Assembly: GCA_944390455.1 (NCBI GenBank)
Contig: CALXPU010000008.1
Location: 1 to 63,058, forward strand
Length of the DNA: 63,058 nucleotides
Source of the DNA: an uncultured Alphaproteobacteria bacterium
GTDB lineage: Bacteria > Pseudomonadota > Alphaproteobacteria > RF32 > CAG-239
Direction of reading: 5' to 3'
The notes beneath the pieces are model-generated. The model was not told where the DNA came from, searched no databases, and worked only from the letters and a program-made list of their open reading frames with translations. A program made the translations under genes and the position numbers. Positions within the stretch are counted from its first letter, which is position 1, and each line of letters starts with the position of its first letter. Below, one piece after another: positions 43,811 through 54,192 of this stretch.

Positions 43811-45634
43811 TCACTGATTTTTTTGCATTTCCAACTCAAGCCATTTATTTTCTTTTTCTTCACGAGATGTCCTTAATGTTTCCAATTTTTGGCTTAATTC
43901 ATAGAACTTCTTTTCATTTTCCGCATACAATGACGGATTAGAAAGTTCCGTCTCTATGTCTTTTATCTCTTGTTCAATTTGTGCAATTTCATCCGGCAAT
44001 ACTTCATACAATCGTTGGTCTTTATAACTTAACCGAACCTTTTTTGTTTCCGTATTTTTTTCTGATTGTACACGCTCAATATTTTTTTTGTTACTATCTT
44101 GCACACTTTTCTTTTTTTCATCTTTTTGATATGGCTCTATGTATTTTTTATACAGTTCCTCATAATTTCCCACATGTTCAATCACACTGCCATCGCCGCG
44201 CATATACAGCATTGATGTCGTGATTTTATTTAAGAAATCTCTATCGTGACTAACCAGCAAAATTGTTCCTTGATATTCATCTAAAACTTCTTGCAGTAAG
44301 TCTAAAGTATCCATATCCAAATCGTTTGTCGGTTCATCCAAAACCAAAAAATTTGATTCTTTTGCTAAAGACAAAGCCAACATTAAACGATTTTTTTCAC
44401 CACCTGATAGGCATGATACCGGACTTTGAGCTTGCTCCGGCGTAAATAAAAAATCTTTCAAATAAGCAATTACATGACGATAGTGACCGCGAACATATAT
44501 ATGATCTCCCTCACCACACAATGTTCGCCATAAAGTTTTATTCGGATCAAGCATGGTTCTATTTTGATCAAAATAAGCCATTTCCAGATTTTTTCCCATA
44601 CGAACGAAACCACTATCCGGATTGAGATGCTGCGTCAACAACTTAATTAAGGTTGTTTTTCCGGAACCGTTGGGACCGACTATACCTATTCTATTGCCTT
44701 TTAATACACGCAAAGAGAAATCTTTGACTATTTCACGTTCTCCAAAACTTTTGGAAATATGTTTTGCTTCTATAACTAATTTGGATTGTATAGCAGCCTC
44801 TTTTATTTCCAAATCTATATTTCCGGTCTTTTTAATTTGATCGCGACGTTCTTGACGTAATTGTTGTAACCTTCTTAATCTTCCTTGGTTTCGGCGCCTT
44901 CTAGCGGTAACTCCTTTATGAAGCCACTCTGTTTCTTCTTCTATTTTTTTATTTAGATTTTTTTCTTTTATAATTTCTTGATTGATAATTTCGTCTTGCC
45001 AATCTTCAAACGCCGTAAATCCTTTGTCGTTTGAATAAACTATGCCTCTATCCAACCAAAGTGTCTTGTTAGAAACATGTGTCAGAAACGACCTATCGTG
45101 ACTAATAACAACAACCGCTCCTTGAAAATCTTTTACAATTTCTTCAAGCTTTTCAATGGTTGTGATGTCTAAATGGTTTGTCGGCTCATCTAACAATAAA
45201 ATATCAGGTTCTGATATCAAAGCTCTGGCTAAAGCGGCTTTTTTCAATTCCCCGCCGGATGCTGTTTGTGGCGATACTTGTTTCTTTATTTCAAAGCGTT
45301 CTGCCCATATATCTGCTTTATACTTCTGGTTTTCTCTTTCTTCCTCATTTAGTCCAGACAAAATAACATCAAACAGAGTAGGATATGCTGAAAAATCGCC
45401 ATTTTGCTCCATATAACTTATCTTTATTCCGGGTTGAACGAATACTTCACCATTATCAGGAGCCTGCACACCAGATATGACTTTTAATAAGGTTGATTTT
45501 CCACTTCCGTTACGGCCAACCAGACATATCTTATCTCCTCGCCCTATATTTAAGCTAACAGATGTAAATAGAGGACGAACGCCAAAAGTTAAACTAATTT
45601 CTCTTAAAGTATATATTGGAGCTTCTTTTACCAT
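43811..45634 (-). CDS. uup: ABC-F ATPase, Uup type
   Basis: This 607-aa soluble protein has two ABC domains (Walker A VGRNGSGKSTLL and VGPNGSGKTTLI; signatures TASGGELKK and CLSGGEKNR; Walker B EPDILLLDEPTNHLD and FLVLDEPTNDLD). A basic linker (RARRRRNQGRLRRLQ-like) and a C-terminal coiled coil follow. ABC-F proteins act on the ribosome and not as transporters; Uup-type members also affect DNA transposition and 50S function. No membrane domain is present. Confidence 0.93.
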   Translation of the reverse strand: MVKEAPIYTLREISLTFGVRPLFTSVSLNIGRGDKICLVGRNGSGKSTLLKVISGVQAPDNGEVFVQPGIKISYMEQNGDFSAYPTLFDVILSGLNEEERENQKYKADIWAERFEIKKQVSPQTASGGELKKAALARALISEPDILLLDEPTNHLDITTIEKLEEIVKDFQGAVVVISHDRSFLTHVSNKTLWLDRGIVYSNDKGFTAFEDWQDEIINQEIIKEKNLNKKIEEETEWLHKGVTARRRRNQGRLRRLQQLRQERRDQIKKTGNIDLEIKEAAIQSKLVIEAKHISKSFGEREIVKDFSLRVLKGNRIGIVGPNGSGKTTLIKLLTQHLNPDSGFVRMGKNLEMAYFDQNRTMLDPNKTLWRTLCGEGDHIYVRGHYRHVIAYLKDFLFTPEQAQSPVSCLSGGEKNRLMLALSLAKESNFLVLDEPTNDLDMDTLDLLQEVLDEYQGTILLVSHDRDFLNKITTSMLYMRGDGSVIEHVGNYEELYKKYIEPYQKDEKKKSVQDSNKKNIERVQSEKNTETKKVRLSYKDQRLYEVLPDEIAQIEQEIKDIETELSNPSLYAENEKKFYELSQKLETLRTSREEKENKWLELEMQKNQ

Positions 45635-45761
45635 TTTTTAACAGGATATCTTGTGTTTTAGAATTTACAATCTGTTCTTTATACTTTATTTTCTGTTGAA
45701 AGCAATATTTTTTTGCTATATCTTACTGTTCGGTTGATATTTGTCTGAGGGATGAAATTTT

Positions 45762-46880
45762 ATGAAAAAGTTTAGTCTTGTTTTCTGTTGTTTGTATCTT
45801 TGTTCTGCATCTAATATTTACGCACAAACACCTGATTCTTCAGAGGTTTCTTCTTCTATCGTTGATATTCAGCAAGTTTCATCAACCGATAAAATTACAA
45901 AAACCACAACCAGTAAAGTTACTTCCACTTCCGGAGATGCTATTGAATTATTTGAACAAGATACTAACTCTAAAACTAAGAAAGATTTAACGTTAGAGGA
46001 GCTGCGCCAAAATGCTCTTAATGGCGATACAGAGGCTCAACTGGATTTAGGATATATGTACTTATACGGCGTAAAAGGTGTTAAAGTTGATTATGCTCAG
46101 GCCTTACATTTTTATCAGCTTGCTGCCGAAAAAAAAAGTGCTGTTGCCCTTAATAATCTAGGCAGTTTATATTTTAATGGTTTGGGAACTAAAGTCGACT
46201 ATAAAAAAGCTATGGAATATTTTGAGCAAGCCGCTCATTTGGGAAGTAATGATGCTGCTGTTAATCTGGCTATCATTTATTTGGGAGCTGATTCTAAAAA
46301 TAAAACAAAACAGGATTTTGATAAAGTTTTTTATCTTCTTAATCAAGCTCAAAAAACAAATAATTCTGCAAAGTTTTTATTAGGATACGCATATTATACA
46401 GGATTTTTTGTTGAGCGCGATTATAGTAAGGCTTTTAAACTCATTAAAGCTGCTGCAGATGCTCAATATGATGAGGCTCAATTGGTCTTAGCTGATTTTT
46501 ATATTGACGGATTAGGTACTCCGAAAAATTATAATCGCGCCATTCAATATCTAGATGAAGCAGCTCAGCAAGGAAATCCTGAAGCGCTTATTCGTTTGGC
46601 CGATATTTATGCTGACGGTGAGTTATATACTAAAGATATCAAAAAAGCTTATATGCTTTACAATGTTGCTTCTGTTCTTGGAATTGATGAGGCAGCTGAA
46701 AATCGCGATGAACTTGAAAAAAATCTTAATATCAATGTCTTATTGCAAGTTCAAGCTGATGCTGAAAATTATAAATTTAAGCCTTCTGATTTAACTGCAT
46801 TTATCAGAAAGACTTTTGGAAAAAGTTTGCGTATTTATATTGATTCAAATCAGAATTTTGTTTCAAATATCAATAAGTAA
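45762..46880 (+). CDS. Exported Sel1-repeat protein
   Basis: This 372-aa protein has a signal peptide (ending IYAQ, about residue 22), a Ser/Thr-rich stretch to about residue 80, and Sel1-type repeats of 36 residues from 85 to about 315. Examples are AQLDLGYMYLYGVKGVKVDY and ALNNLGSLYFNGLGTKVDYK. Sel1 solenoids mediate protein interactions, often in envelope stress or host contact. It is followed within 15 bases by a flippase-like gene, so an operon is likely. A periplasmic location is inferred. Confidence 0.88.
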   Translation: MKKFSLVFCCLYLCSASNIYAQTPDSSEVSSSIVDIQQVSSTDKITKTTTSKVTSTSGDAIELFEQDTNSKTKKDLTLEELRQNALNGDTEAQLDLGYMYLYGVKGVKVDYAQALHFYQLAAEKKSAVALNNLGSLYFNGLGTKVDYKKAMEYFEQAAHLGSNDAAVNLAIIYLGADSKNKTKQDFDKVFYLLNQAQKTNNSAKFLLGYAYYTGFFVERDYSKAFKLIKAAADAQYDEAQLVLADFYIDGLGTPKNYNRAIQYLDEAAQQGNPEALIRLADIYADGELYTKDIKKAYMLYNVASVLGIDEAAENRDELEKNLNINVLLQVQADAENYKFKPSDLTAFIRKTFGKSLRIYIDSNQNFVSNINK

Positions 46881-46895
46881 TATGGGAGTATGACA

Positions 46896-47852
46896 GTGAA
46901 TATTTCGACAATTTTAAATAAGCTTGTTTCTTGGCTCGGTTTATTCTTCTTTGCACTTGCTGCTTATATGATTTACCGACAATTGTCAAAGTATTCGTTA
47001 GATGAATTAAAAACTGCTTTGTTGAGCATTCCTTTTGATAACTTATTATATGCTCTGACCGCTTCCTTTGTCGGATATGTCGCTTTATCCACTTACGATT
47101 ATTTAGCATTAAAATATATTAAGAAAAAACTAGCTGCTTGGAAATGGATTTTAACTGGTTTTGTTGGATTTTCCATTAGTAATAACGCTGGGCATGCTAT
47201 TGTTTCAGGTGGAACGGTTCGTTATCGTTTTTATTCTCGCTGGGGAATTTGCCCAGGAGATATTGTTAAGATGGTAACCTTTTCGGGCTTTACTTATCTT
47301 GTTGCTTGCTTTTTCTTAATCATTGTCGGTTATGTATTGACGCCAGAGCATGCTTTTGGTGGAAATGATTCTACTAAAATGTCTACACTAATTACCATGA
47401 TACTTTCAGTTATTGGTTTAGCTATCTATTTATGGGCCAGCGTTTACTATAAAAAAGATTTGGTTATAAAAGGTATTGATTTCAAAATGCCTAATCTCAA
47501 ATTAGCCTTAGAACAGGTTTTTATCGGCAGTATTGATATTGTAATGGCTTCTTTGGTACTTTATTCTGTTTTGATTTGTTTCGTTGAGATTGATTTTGTA
47601 ACTTTTATGGGAGCATTTATCATTGCTCAAGTTTTAGGTGTATACAGTCAAGTTCCCGGAGGATTGGGGGTTTTTGAATTAGTTTTCTCAAATATACTTC
47701 CAGGACAAGACAACCAAGCTATTTTATTTGGCGCCCTTATTGCGTATCGTATCATTTATTATCTTTTACCGCTTGTTTTATCTGGTATTGTGCTTGTATT
47801 ATACGAATTCTTTCGTAAAGATATAGATGATACAAATATTCAGCCAAAATAA
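46896..47852 (+). CDS. MprF-type flippase domain protein
   Basis: This 318-aa protein with about eight membrane helices matches the lysylphosphatidylglycerol synthase N-terminal (flippase) domain, lacking the C-terminal synthase. Key blocks are NNAGHAIVSGGTVRYRFYSRWG and QVPGGLGVFELVF. A GTG start at 46896 is preferred (GGGAG 7 bases upstream); an ATG at 46890 would add two residues. It probably moves a lipid or polyprenyl-linked substrate across the inner membrane. Co-transcribed with the Sel1 gene. Confidence 0.82.
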   Translation: MNISTILNKLVSWLGLFFFALAAYMIYRQLSKYSLDELKTALLSIPFDNLLYALTASFVGYVALSTYDYLALKYIKKKLAAWKWILTGFVGFSISNNAGHAIVSGGTVRYRFYSRWGICPGDIVKMVTFSGFTYLVACFFLIIVGYVLTPEHAFGGNDSTKMSTLITMILSVIGLAIYLWASVYYKKDLVIKGIDFKMPNLKLALEQVFIGSIDIVMASLVLYSVLICFVEIDFVTFMGAFIIAQVLGVYSQVPGGLGVFELVFSNILPGQDNQAILFGALIAYRIIYYLLPLVLSGIVLVLYEFFRKDIDDTNIQPK

Positions 47853-47856
47853 TTTT

Positions 47857-47903
47857 AGGCCTCTCTCCCTAGACTTTGACTATATTGGGAGGAGATGCCT
47901 TAT
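47857..47903 (+). terminator. Possible terminator of the Sel1/flippase unit
   Basis: An imperfect hairpin pairs AGGCCTCTCTCCC-like sequence (47857-47869) with GGGAGGAGATGCCT (47887-47900) and a T-rich tail. Bulges make it a weak candidate. Confidence 0.4.
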
Positions 47904-47971
47904 TTAGACTTATAGCTGTATGTAACTCAGCTACTAATTTGTAGCTTTTCTCTGAATACTTTGCCTTTCAA

Positions 47972-48391
47972 TTACAATTCAGATGTGCAGTGAGGACAGC
48001 GTTTGGCTTTAGCTGATATTTCCGAACAACAATAAGGACACTCTTTCATTTTAGGCTCTGCTGCTTTTTCTTCCTTTATTACTTTTTCCTGCAACTTGTT
48101 TATGCCTTTTATTAGGATAAAAACTGCAAACGCAACAATTAAAAAGCTAATTAACGAGTTGATAAACAAACCATAATTTATGGTAACAGGATTTTCTCCA
48201 GTTGTTAAATTTAGCTTCAAATCTGAAAAATCAACTCTCCCCATAAGTAACCCTATCGGAGGCATTAAAATATCTTTTACAAGAGAATCTACTATTTTCC
48301 CAAATGATGCTCCGATAATGATACCTACTGCCATATCTATGACGTTGCCACGCATGGCAAATTTTTTAAATTCCGCTATAAAACTTTTCAT
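47972..48391 (-). CDS. mscL: Large-conductance mechanosensitive channel with C-terminal zinc ribbon
   Basis: This 139-aa protein has an MscL core: the amphipathic N-terminus [23 protein letters not shown]1 with [20 protein letters not shown], and TM2 around [19 protein letters not shown]. The last 22 residues hold a CPYCC...CPHC pattern, a likely zinc ribbon, in place of the usual plain cytosolic helical tail. AAAGGAG sits before the ATG at 48391; the frame is open to 48406. It lies just after the infB-rbfA terminator. Confidence 0.9.
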   Translation of the reverse strand: MKSFIAEFKKFAMRGNVIDMAVGIIIGASFGKIVDSLVKDILMPPIGLLMGRVDFSDLKLNLTTGENPVTINYGLFINSLISFLIVAFAVFILIKGINKLQEKVIKEEKAAEPKMKECPYCCSEISAKAKRCPHCTSEL

Positions 48392-48404
48392 TTTTGCTCC
48401 TTTC

Positions 48405-48439
48405 ATAAAAAATCCCCACCTTTTATAAGATGGGGATTT
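48405..48439 (-). terminator. Terminator of the rimP-rbfA operon
   Basis: On the minus strand AAATCCCCA and TGGGGATTT (48431-48439 and 48410-48418) pair around a short loop, then T residues. It separates rbfA from mscL. Confidence 0.85.
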
Positions 48440-48441
48440 GC

Positions 48442-48840
48442 TTATTCATCCGCTTCAGACTTCAAATCTTTAGCAACTTTAGGATCCCTTAATAGCTGCT
48501 CAATCTTATCTACTTCTTCAAAAGATGTATCTATTCTAAAATTTAAATCCGGTGTATAGCGAAGCTTTAATTTTGATGCAATAAGCTTTTTCATACCCCA
48601 TGTTTCCGCATTTAAGTCATCTTCTATTTGACCTAAATTTTGGCCATTTAAAGTCATGAAGTAAATTGTGCAATATTTCAAATCCGGTGAAATATCTACA
48701 TCTGTTATCGTTACAAGATTATCCAAGATTAAAGGATTTCTTACCATTCCTTTTTCCAGGGCGCCGGCAATAATCTTCTTTATCTCTTGAGCTATCCGCA
48801 ACTGACGTTGAGATGGTTCTTTACTTCCGCGTATTACCAT
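48442..48840 (-). CDS. rbfA: Ribosome-binding factor A
   Basis: This 132-aa KH-like protein binds the 30S subunit during 16S maturation. The typical pattern [38 protein letters not shown] and [19 protein letters not shown] is present. It ends the infB operon. Confidence 0.95.
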   Translation of the reverse strand: MVIRGSKEPSQRQLRIAQEIKKIIAGALEKGMVRNPLILDNLVTITDVDISPDLKYCTIYFMTLNGQNLGQIEDDLNAETWGMKKLIASKLKLRYTPDLNFRIDTSFEEVDKIEQLLRDPKVAKDLKSEADE

Positions 48841-48854
48841 TGCTTTATCTCCTA

Positions 48855-51380
48855 TCAGAGTTTGGCTGCAATTGTTTCAAGTTCATAACATTCAATGTAG
48901 TCACCTACCTGAATATCATTATAGTTCTCAAAACTCATACCGCATTCATAACCTTCTTTAACTTCTTTAACGTCTTCCTTAAAGCGTTTCAACTGAGCCA
49001 AGTTACCATCATGGATAACAACGTTATCTCTTAATAGTCTTACTTTAGCACCACGTTTTACAAGACCTTCGGTTACCATACATCCACCAACTTTACCAAC
49101 ACCAGTGATGTTAAATACGTTACGAATTTCTGCGTATCCTAAGAATTTCTCACGAATTTCCGGTGACAGCAAGCCTTCAAGACCTTTCTTCACATCATCT
49201 GCTACGTCATAAATGATAGAGTAGTATCTGATATCAATGCCATCACGGCGTGCCATATCTCTAGCTTGCGGAATTGCACGAACGTTAAATCCGATAATAA
49301 ACGCATTTGAAGCTTTAGCCAAAGTTACATCGGATTCAGAAATAGGGCCAACAGCTGAGTGCAATACATGTACAGACACTTCATTCGTGGATAATTTATT
49401 GATTGTTCCTTCAATTGCCTCAATAGAACCTTGAACATCTGCTTTAATAATCACTGACAATTGTTTTGATTCACCAGACTTAATCTTATCAAGCATTTGT
49501 TCCATAGCTGATTTAGCGCTCTTTACCAACTTAGCTTCACGCTCTTTGCGAATACGATAGTTTGTTACTTCGCGAGCTTGGTTTTCATCTTTTACGACAA
49601 TGAAATCATCACCGGCTGATGGGGTTCCTTGCAGGCCTAATACCTCTACAGGAGTTGCAGGAGTTGCTTCAAACACTTTCTTACCATTTTCATTAAACAT
49701 GGCACGAACGTGTCCCCATTCTTTACCTGCAATGCAAACTTCTCCAACTTTCAAAGTACCATTTTGAACAAGTACAGTAACAACATTACCGCGCCCTTTT
49801 TCCATCTTGGCTTCAATTACTGCACCTTCTGCTGCACGATTTGGATTTGCTTTCAAATCCAAAATTTCTGCCTGCAATAAAATTGCTTCCACCAATTTAT
49901 CAATATTTATTCTCTTCTTTGCGGAAACTTCTGCGCATAAACTTTCACCACCCATCTCTTCAACAGCAATACCATGTTGTAAGAGTTCAGTTTTAACTTT
50001 CATTGGATCTGCGCCTGGTAAGTCAATCTTATTAATAGCAACAACGATTGGTACATTGGCTGCTTGTGCGTGACGTATAGCCTCAACTGTTTGCGGTTTA
50101 ATACCGTCATTTGCTGCAACGACCAATACAACAATATCCGTTACTTTGGCTCCTCTGGCACGCATTTCCGAAAAGGCTTCGTGTCCCGGCGTATCAATAA
50201 ATGTAATTTTTTGACCATTTTGCAAAGTAATTTGATATGCACCGATATGTTGAGTAATACCACCGGCTTCTTTGGCTGCCACATTAGTTTCTCTCAAAGC
50301 ATCCAACAAAGATGTCTTACCATGGTCAACGTGTCCCATAACGGTTACTACCGGTGGACGCGGCAACAAATCTGCTTCTGTATCTTTCGGACCGGTTAAT
50401 CCCTCTTCTACATCGCTTTCTGCAACACGCTTAAATTTGTGTCCCATTTCTTCAACAACAATTTGAGCTGTATCGGCATCAATCACTTGGTTTATCGTTG
50501 CCATTACACCCAATGACATCAATTTTTTGATTACATCCGCACTCTTTTCTGCCATACGGTTTGCTAAATCTTGAACTGTGATGATTTCTGGAATAATCAC
50601 TTCTTTGACGATTTTTTCTTGAGGTGCTTGTTGTTGAACTTGAGGCTTTGGAGCCTTCTTCTTATAGCGACGGCGAGGCGCACCATATCCATAATCATCA
50701 TCATCGTCGTCACCGAACATATATGAATTTACATTTATTTTAGTGTTACGTTTCGGTGTTTCAAAACTGCGTTTTTGTATTTTCTTTCGTTCTTGTTCAA
50801 ATGCTTCTTCTTTGCTTATTGATTTACCTGATTCAGAAGAAGACTTTTTGCCTTTTTTATTGTAGTATTCATCATCATCTTCTTCATCATCATAATCTTC
50901 TTTTTTATGTTTATAGTTATGAGCTTTTTCTTCATTTTCAGAATAAGCATTCGCTTTATTCGCATTTTCTTTGCGCTCAGCTTGTTCTCTTTCTTTTGCA
51001 GCTTGCTCTGCAGCTTTTTTCTCAGCTTCAGCCTTTTCTTCTGCGGCTTTCTTTTCTGCCTCAGCTTTTTCCGCAGCTATTCTTGCTTCCTCTTCTTCTT
51101 TTTGCTTTTGTCTTTGTAAAGCCTTTTCAGCTGCTTCTTGTCTCTTTTGAGCTTCGTGCTCTTTGCCTTTATTGATGAGCTCAATCTTTTGAGCTAAAAC
51201 TTCGTCAATCTCAACTTTCGGCTGAACTGGAGTTTGAGTATTTGTATTTACAAATCTCTTTTTTCTTACTTCTACCTGTACAATCTTTTTGCCCTCGGGA
51301 TTTATTGCGGTACTTGTTTTTTTCAATGTGAGGGTCGATTTTCCGGATAATGTTAGTTTTTTGCCATTATCTTCTGTCAT
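48855..51380 (-). CDS. infB: Translation initiation factor IF-2
   Basis: This 841-aa GTPase recruits fMet-tRNA to the 30S subunit. The N-terminal third has a low-complexity Glu/Lys/Ala coiled stretch (about residues 75-145) and a short Asp-rich segment. The conserved IF-2N-like domain and the G domain follow: [40 protein letters not shown]. Domains II-IV extend to the C-terminus with the fMet-tRNA-binding [14 protein letters not shown]. It overlaps the YlxR gene by 4 bases. Confidence 0.97.
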   Translation of the reverse strand: MTEDNGKKLTLSGKSTLTLKKTSTAINPEGKKIVQVEVRKKRFVNTNTQTPVQPKVEIDEVLAQKIELINKGKEHEAQKRQEAAEKALQRQKQKEEEEARIAAEKAEAEKKAAEEKAEAEKKAAEQAAKEREQAERKENANKANAYSENEEKAHNYKHKKEDYDDEEDDDEYYNKKGKKSSSESGKSISKEEAFEQERKKIQKRSFETPKRNTKINVNSYMFGDDDDDDYGYGAPRRRYKKKAPKPQVQQQAPQEKIVKEVIIPEIITVQDLANRMAEKSADVIKKLMSLGVMATINQVIDADTAQIVVEEMGHKFKRVAESDVEEGLTGPKDTEADLLPRPPVVTVMGHVDHGKTSLLDALRETNVAAKEAGGITQHIGAYQITLQNGQKITFIDTPGHEAFSEMRARGAKVTDIVVLVVAANDGIKPQTVEAIRHAQAANVPIVVAINKIDLPGADPMKVKTELLQHGIAVEEMGGESLCAEVSAKKRINIDKLVEAILLQAEILDLKANPNRAAEGAVIEAKMEKGRGNVVTVLVQNGTLKVGEVCIAGKEWGHVRAMFNENGKKVFEATPATPVEVLGLQGTPSAGDDFIVVKDENQAREVTNYRIRKEREAKLVKSAKSAMEQMLDKIKSGESKQLSVIIKADVQGSIEAIEGTINKLSTNEVSVHVLHSAVGPISESDVTLAKASNAFIIGFNVRAIPQARDMARRDGIDIRYYSIIYDVADDVKKGLEGLLSPEIREKFLGYAEIRNVFNITGVGKVGGCMVTEGLVKRGAKVRLLRDNVVIHDGNLAQLKRFKEDVKEVKEGYECGMSFENYNDIQVGDYIECYELETIAAKL

Positions 51381-51958
51381 TCGTTATTTTCTCCGTTTAA
51401 AAAGTTTTGATACTTCTTTAAATTATCATACACACTACGTGACATATCGCTTTTAAGCACTGCTATATGCACCGTATTCTCTTTATTTAAAGCTCTATCT
51501 AATTCATCTATACTAAATAAATTAAATTTTTCAAGATTTTTAGCAAGAAATGCGATTTTTTCTTTACCGTCCTGTCCCGCATCTCGTGCTTCTATGATAA
51601 AATCAACTTTGTTTTTTTGAATTACCTCTTTAACTTTTTCAAAACCGCAAACAAGTACTCCGGCTTTTCTTGCCATATTTAGACTTGTCAGCGCTTTCTC
51701 TTTTATTAAATTCTCTACAATCTCAATAAAATTTTCCGAAATTCTTAAATTATGGCGACTTACTTTATGGAAAATCTTTTTTTCTATTGCTTTTATAACA
51801 GAGAGCCGATTGCAGCTTACATACATTCCTTTGCCGGGTAGTTTTTTATTAAAATCCGGCAAAAGTTCATTATTCAACTCAACAAACCGCAACAACTCAT
51901 TGCCTGGTTTGCTTACGCCTTCTACTATGCATTTACGCTCAATCAGCTCTCTTGACAT
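51377..51958 (-). CDS. YlxR/L7Ae two-domain RNA-binding protein
   Basis: This 193-aa protein joins an N-terminal YlxR (DUF448) domain ([31 protein letters not shown]) to an L7Ae/L30e-like C-terminal domain ([36 protein letters not shown]). This fusion is usual between nusA and infB in Alphaproteobacteria. It overlaps infB by 4 bases and lies 11 bases from nusA. A function in transcription or translation coupling is inferred from context. Confidence 0.92.
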   Translation of the reverse strand: MSRELIERKCIVEGVSKPGNELLRFVELNNELLPDFNKKLPGKGMYVSCNRLSVIKAIEKKIFHKVSRHNLRISENFIEIVENLIKEKALTSLNMARKAGVLVCGFEKVKEVIQKNKVDFIIEARDAGQDGKEKIAFLAKNLEKFNLFSIDELDRALNKENTVHIAVLKSDMSRSVYDNLKKYQNFLNGENNE

Positions 51959-51969
51959 ATTAGCCTCGC

Positions 51970-53487
51970 TTATTGCTTATCCTCATCAGCAAACCAGTGT
52001 TCACGGGCTGCCATGATGATACGATTTGCTTCAACTTCGGTAATGACACCATCACCTAAAATTTCAATCAATTCGTCTGCGGCTAAGTCAGCTAAGTCAT
52101 CTAATGTCTTTACGCCATTTTCAGCTAGGCTTATTATCATGTCTTGATCAAGACCAGAGATTGTCTTTAAGCTATCGTCAACACCCAAAGTCTTGCTCTT
52201 TTCAACAAATTCTTCATTACGCTTTTTAACGAATTCTTTAGCTCTGCTTTGTAATTCAGCGGCCAAATCTTCATCAAAACCGTCTATTGATGCTAATTCA
52301 GAAACATCAACCATCGCAATTTCATCAACTGTTGAGAAGCCTTCTGAAATAAGAACATGTGCAATCATTTCATCTACGTCTAATGCAGAAACAAAACGTT
52401 CAGATTTAATTCTGTTTTCGTTTGCGCGTCTTTCATGTTCTTGCTCTTCTGTTAAAATATCAATATCAGCACCGACTAATTGAGATGCTAATTTAACATT
52501 TTGTCCGCGGCGACCAATTGCCACTGAATATTGATCTTCAGTTACGACAACTTCAATTCTGTTGTTTTCTTCATCCAAAACAACCTTACTTACTTCTGCC
52601 GGAGCCAAAGCACTTACGATAAATTGAGCTTTATCTGCGGAGTAAGGAACGATATCAATCTTTTCACCTTGTAATTCTGTTACAACAGCTTGAACACGAA
52701 TACCTCTTAAACCAACGCAAGCACCAACCGGATCAATAGATGAATCTTTTGCTCTTACAGCAATTTTAGCTTTTGATCCCGGATCTCTGGCTACACCCAT
52801 AATTTCTACTAAACCATCATAAATTTCAGGAACTTCTGATGTAAATAATTTAGCCATAAATTCTGGACATGTTCTTGATAAGAAGATTTGTGGTCCTCTG
52901 GTTTCACGACGTACATCCAAAACATAAGCTCTTACTCTGTCGCCATTTTTGAAATTTTCTCTCGGAATTAATTCATCTCTGCGCAAAATAGCTTCTGTCT
53001 TGCCCATATCTACGATAACATTACCAAATTCCAGTCTTTTTACTGTACCATTGATAATTGTACCAATCTTTTCCTTATACTCTTCATATTGTTTATTGCG
53101 TTCTGCTTCACGAACCTTTTGCATAATAACTTGCTTTGCGGTTTGAGCAGCAATACGACCGAAATCAATCGGAGGCAGCGGATCAATGATATATTCTCCG
53201 ACTTTTACATCTGGATTTATTCTTTTAGCTTCTTCCAGTGTCAATTCTGTTGTTTCATTTTCAATCTCATCAACAACAGCTCTGTAGCGTGCCAATGTAA
53301 TAGCTCCGGTTTTACGGTTTATGTTCACGCGGATATCGTGTTCAAATCCGTATTTAGAACGTCCGGCTTTTTGAATAGCCTCTTCCATGGCTTTGAATAC
53401 ATCTTCGCGGTCTATGTTTTTCTCTCTGGCAACAGTATCTGCAACCATTAGAATTTCCGGTCTGGGCATGTTTACAATATTTTCCAT
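51970..53487 (-). CDS. nusA: Transcription termination/antitermination factor NusA
   Basis: This 505-aa RNA polymerase-binding protein has an N-terminal domain (to about 130), S1, and two KH domains (KH signature VGLRGIRVQAVVTELQGEKI). The C-terminus has two HhH-type acidic repeats. Landmarks are ETRGPQIFLSRTCPEFMAKLF and IGRRGQNVKLASQLVG. It is second in the rimP operon. Confidence 0.97.
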   Translation of the reverse strand: MENIVNMPRPEILMVADTVAREKNIDREDVFKAMEEAIQKAGRSKYGFEHDIRVNINRKTGAITLARYRAVVDEIENETTELTLEEAKRINPDVKVGEYIIDPLPPIDFGRIAAQTAKQVIMQKVREAERNKQYEEYKEKIGTIINGTVKRLEFGNVIVDMGKTEAILRRDELIPRENFKNGDRVRAYVLDVRRETRGPQIFLSRTCPEFMAKLFTSEVPEIYDGLVEIMGVARDPGSKAKIAVRAKDSSIDPVGACVGLRGIRVQAVVTELQGEKIDIVPYSADKAQFIVSALAPAEVSKVVLDEENNRIEVVVTEDQYSVAIGRRGQNVKLASQLVGADIDILTEEQEHERRANENRIKSERFVSALDVDEMIAHVLISEGFSTVDEIAMVDVSELASIDGFDEDLAAELQSRAKEFVKKRNEEFVEKSKTLGVDDSLKTISGLDQDMIISLAENGVKTLDDLADLAADELIEILGDGVITEVEANRIIMAAREHWFADEDKQ

Positions 53488-53521
53488 AGTGTCCTCGTTT
53501 GTTGGGTTACGTCATATAAAA

Positions 53522-54025
53522 TTAGGCTTTTGATGCTTTATGAGATTTCAAATATCTTTCCCATAATTCATCGGTTAAAACTATTTTTGCTTTTGTTATT
53601 TGGGAGAACGGCACTTTATACGTGTTTTCTCCTTCTTCAATGATTATTTCATCTTCTGCAGTTACATCTTTGATTATGCCTTTGAAACGTTTTCTTTTTT
53701 CAATTAATTCGCTTGTTTCAGCTTTAATCATTTCACCTTGATAGCGTTTGAAGTGTTCTAACTTCGTCAATGGTCTATCTAGTCCGGGAGAGCTCACTTC
53801 CAAAGTATATTTATTCTCTATCGGATCCTTTTCATCAAGTACTGCTGATATAGCACGACTGACTGTTGCACAGTCATCCACGGTTAATTCTTCTTCATAA
53901 TTTTTATGCTCAATCATAATTTGTAATGTCGGATTGGTTTCACCGATAGTGGTTATTCTTACAACTTCATAACCTAAATTCTCAACTATCGGCTCTATCA
54001 TATCTGCCAAATAATGCTTTTGCAT
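53522..54025 (-). CDS. rimP: Ribosome maturation factor RimP
   Basis: This 167-aa protein has the RimP pattern: the N-terminal domain with LGYEVVRI and LTVDDCATVSRAISAVLDE, then YTLEVSSPGLDRPLTKLEHF and an SH3-like C-terminal domain. It helps assemble the 30S subunit. AGGAG precedes the ATG. It is the first gene of the operon; the autotransporter terminator lies immediately upstream at 54049-54076. Confidence 0.96.
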   Translation of the reverse strand: MQKHYLADMIEPIVENLGYEVVRITTIGETNPTLQIMIEHKNYEEELTVDDCATVSRAISAVLDEKDPIENKYTLEVSSPGLDRPLTKLEHFKRYQGEMIKAETSELIEKRKRFKGIIKDVTAEDEIIIEEGENTYKVPFSQITKAKIVLTDELWERYLKSHKASKA

Positions 54026-54048
54026 TTGTTTCTCCTTATTCCTGTTAA

Positions 54049-54076
54049 CAAAAAAGCGGGGCTTTTGACCCCACTT
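54049..54076 (-). terminator. Terminator of the autotransporter gene
   Basis: On the minus strand AAGTGGGG pairs with CCCCGCTT (54069-54076 and 54054-54061, one G-U pair), then six T. Confidence 0.82.
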
Positions 54077-54192
54077 TCAAGTTTTATGAAAGATTATGTG
54101 CTTTTTATACCATAAAAAAATTTAAAATAAAGTATTTTTTACCTTTTATCATAACTTTTTTATCTAACACCTTGTTATCTCTTTGTTTTATT

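Noticed and set aside
50756..51175. Leu/Phe-rich open frame opposite infB
   Set aside because: It is the complement of the Glu/Lys/Ala-rich IF-2 stretch and has no start signal of its own.
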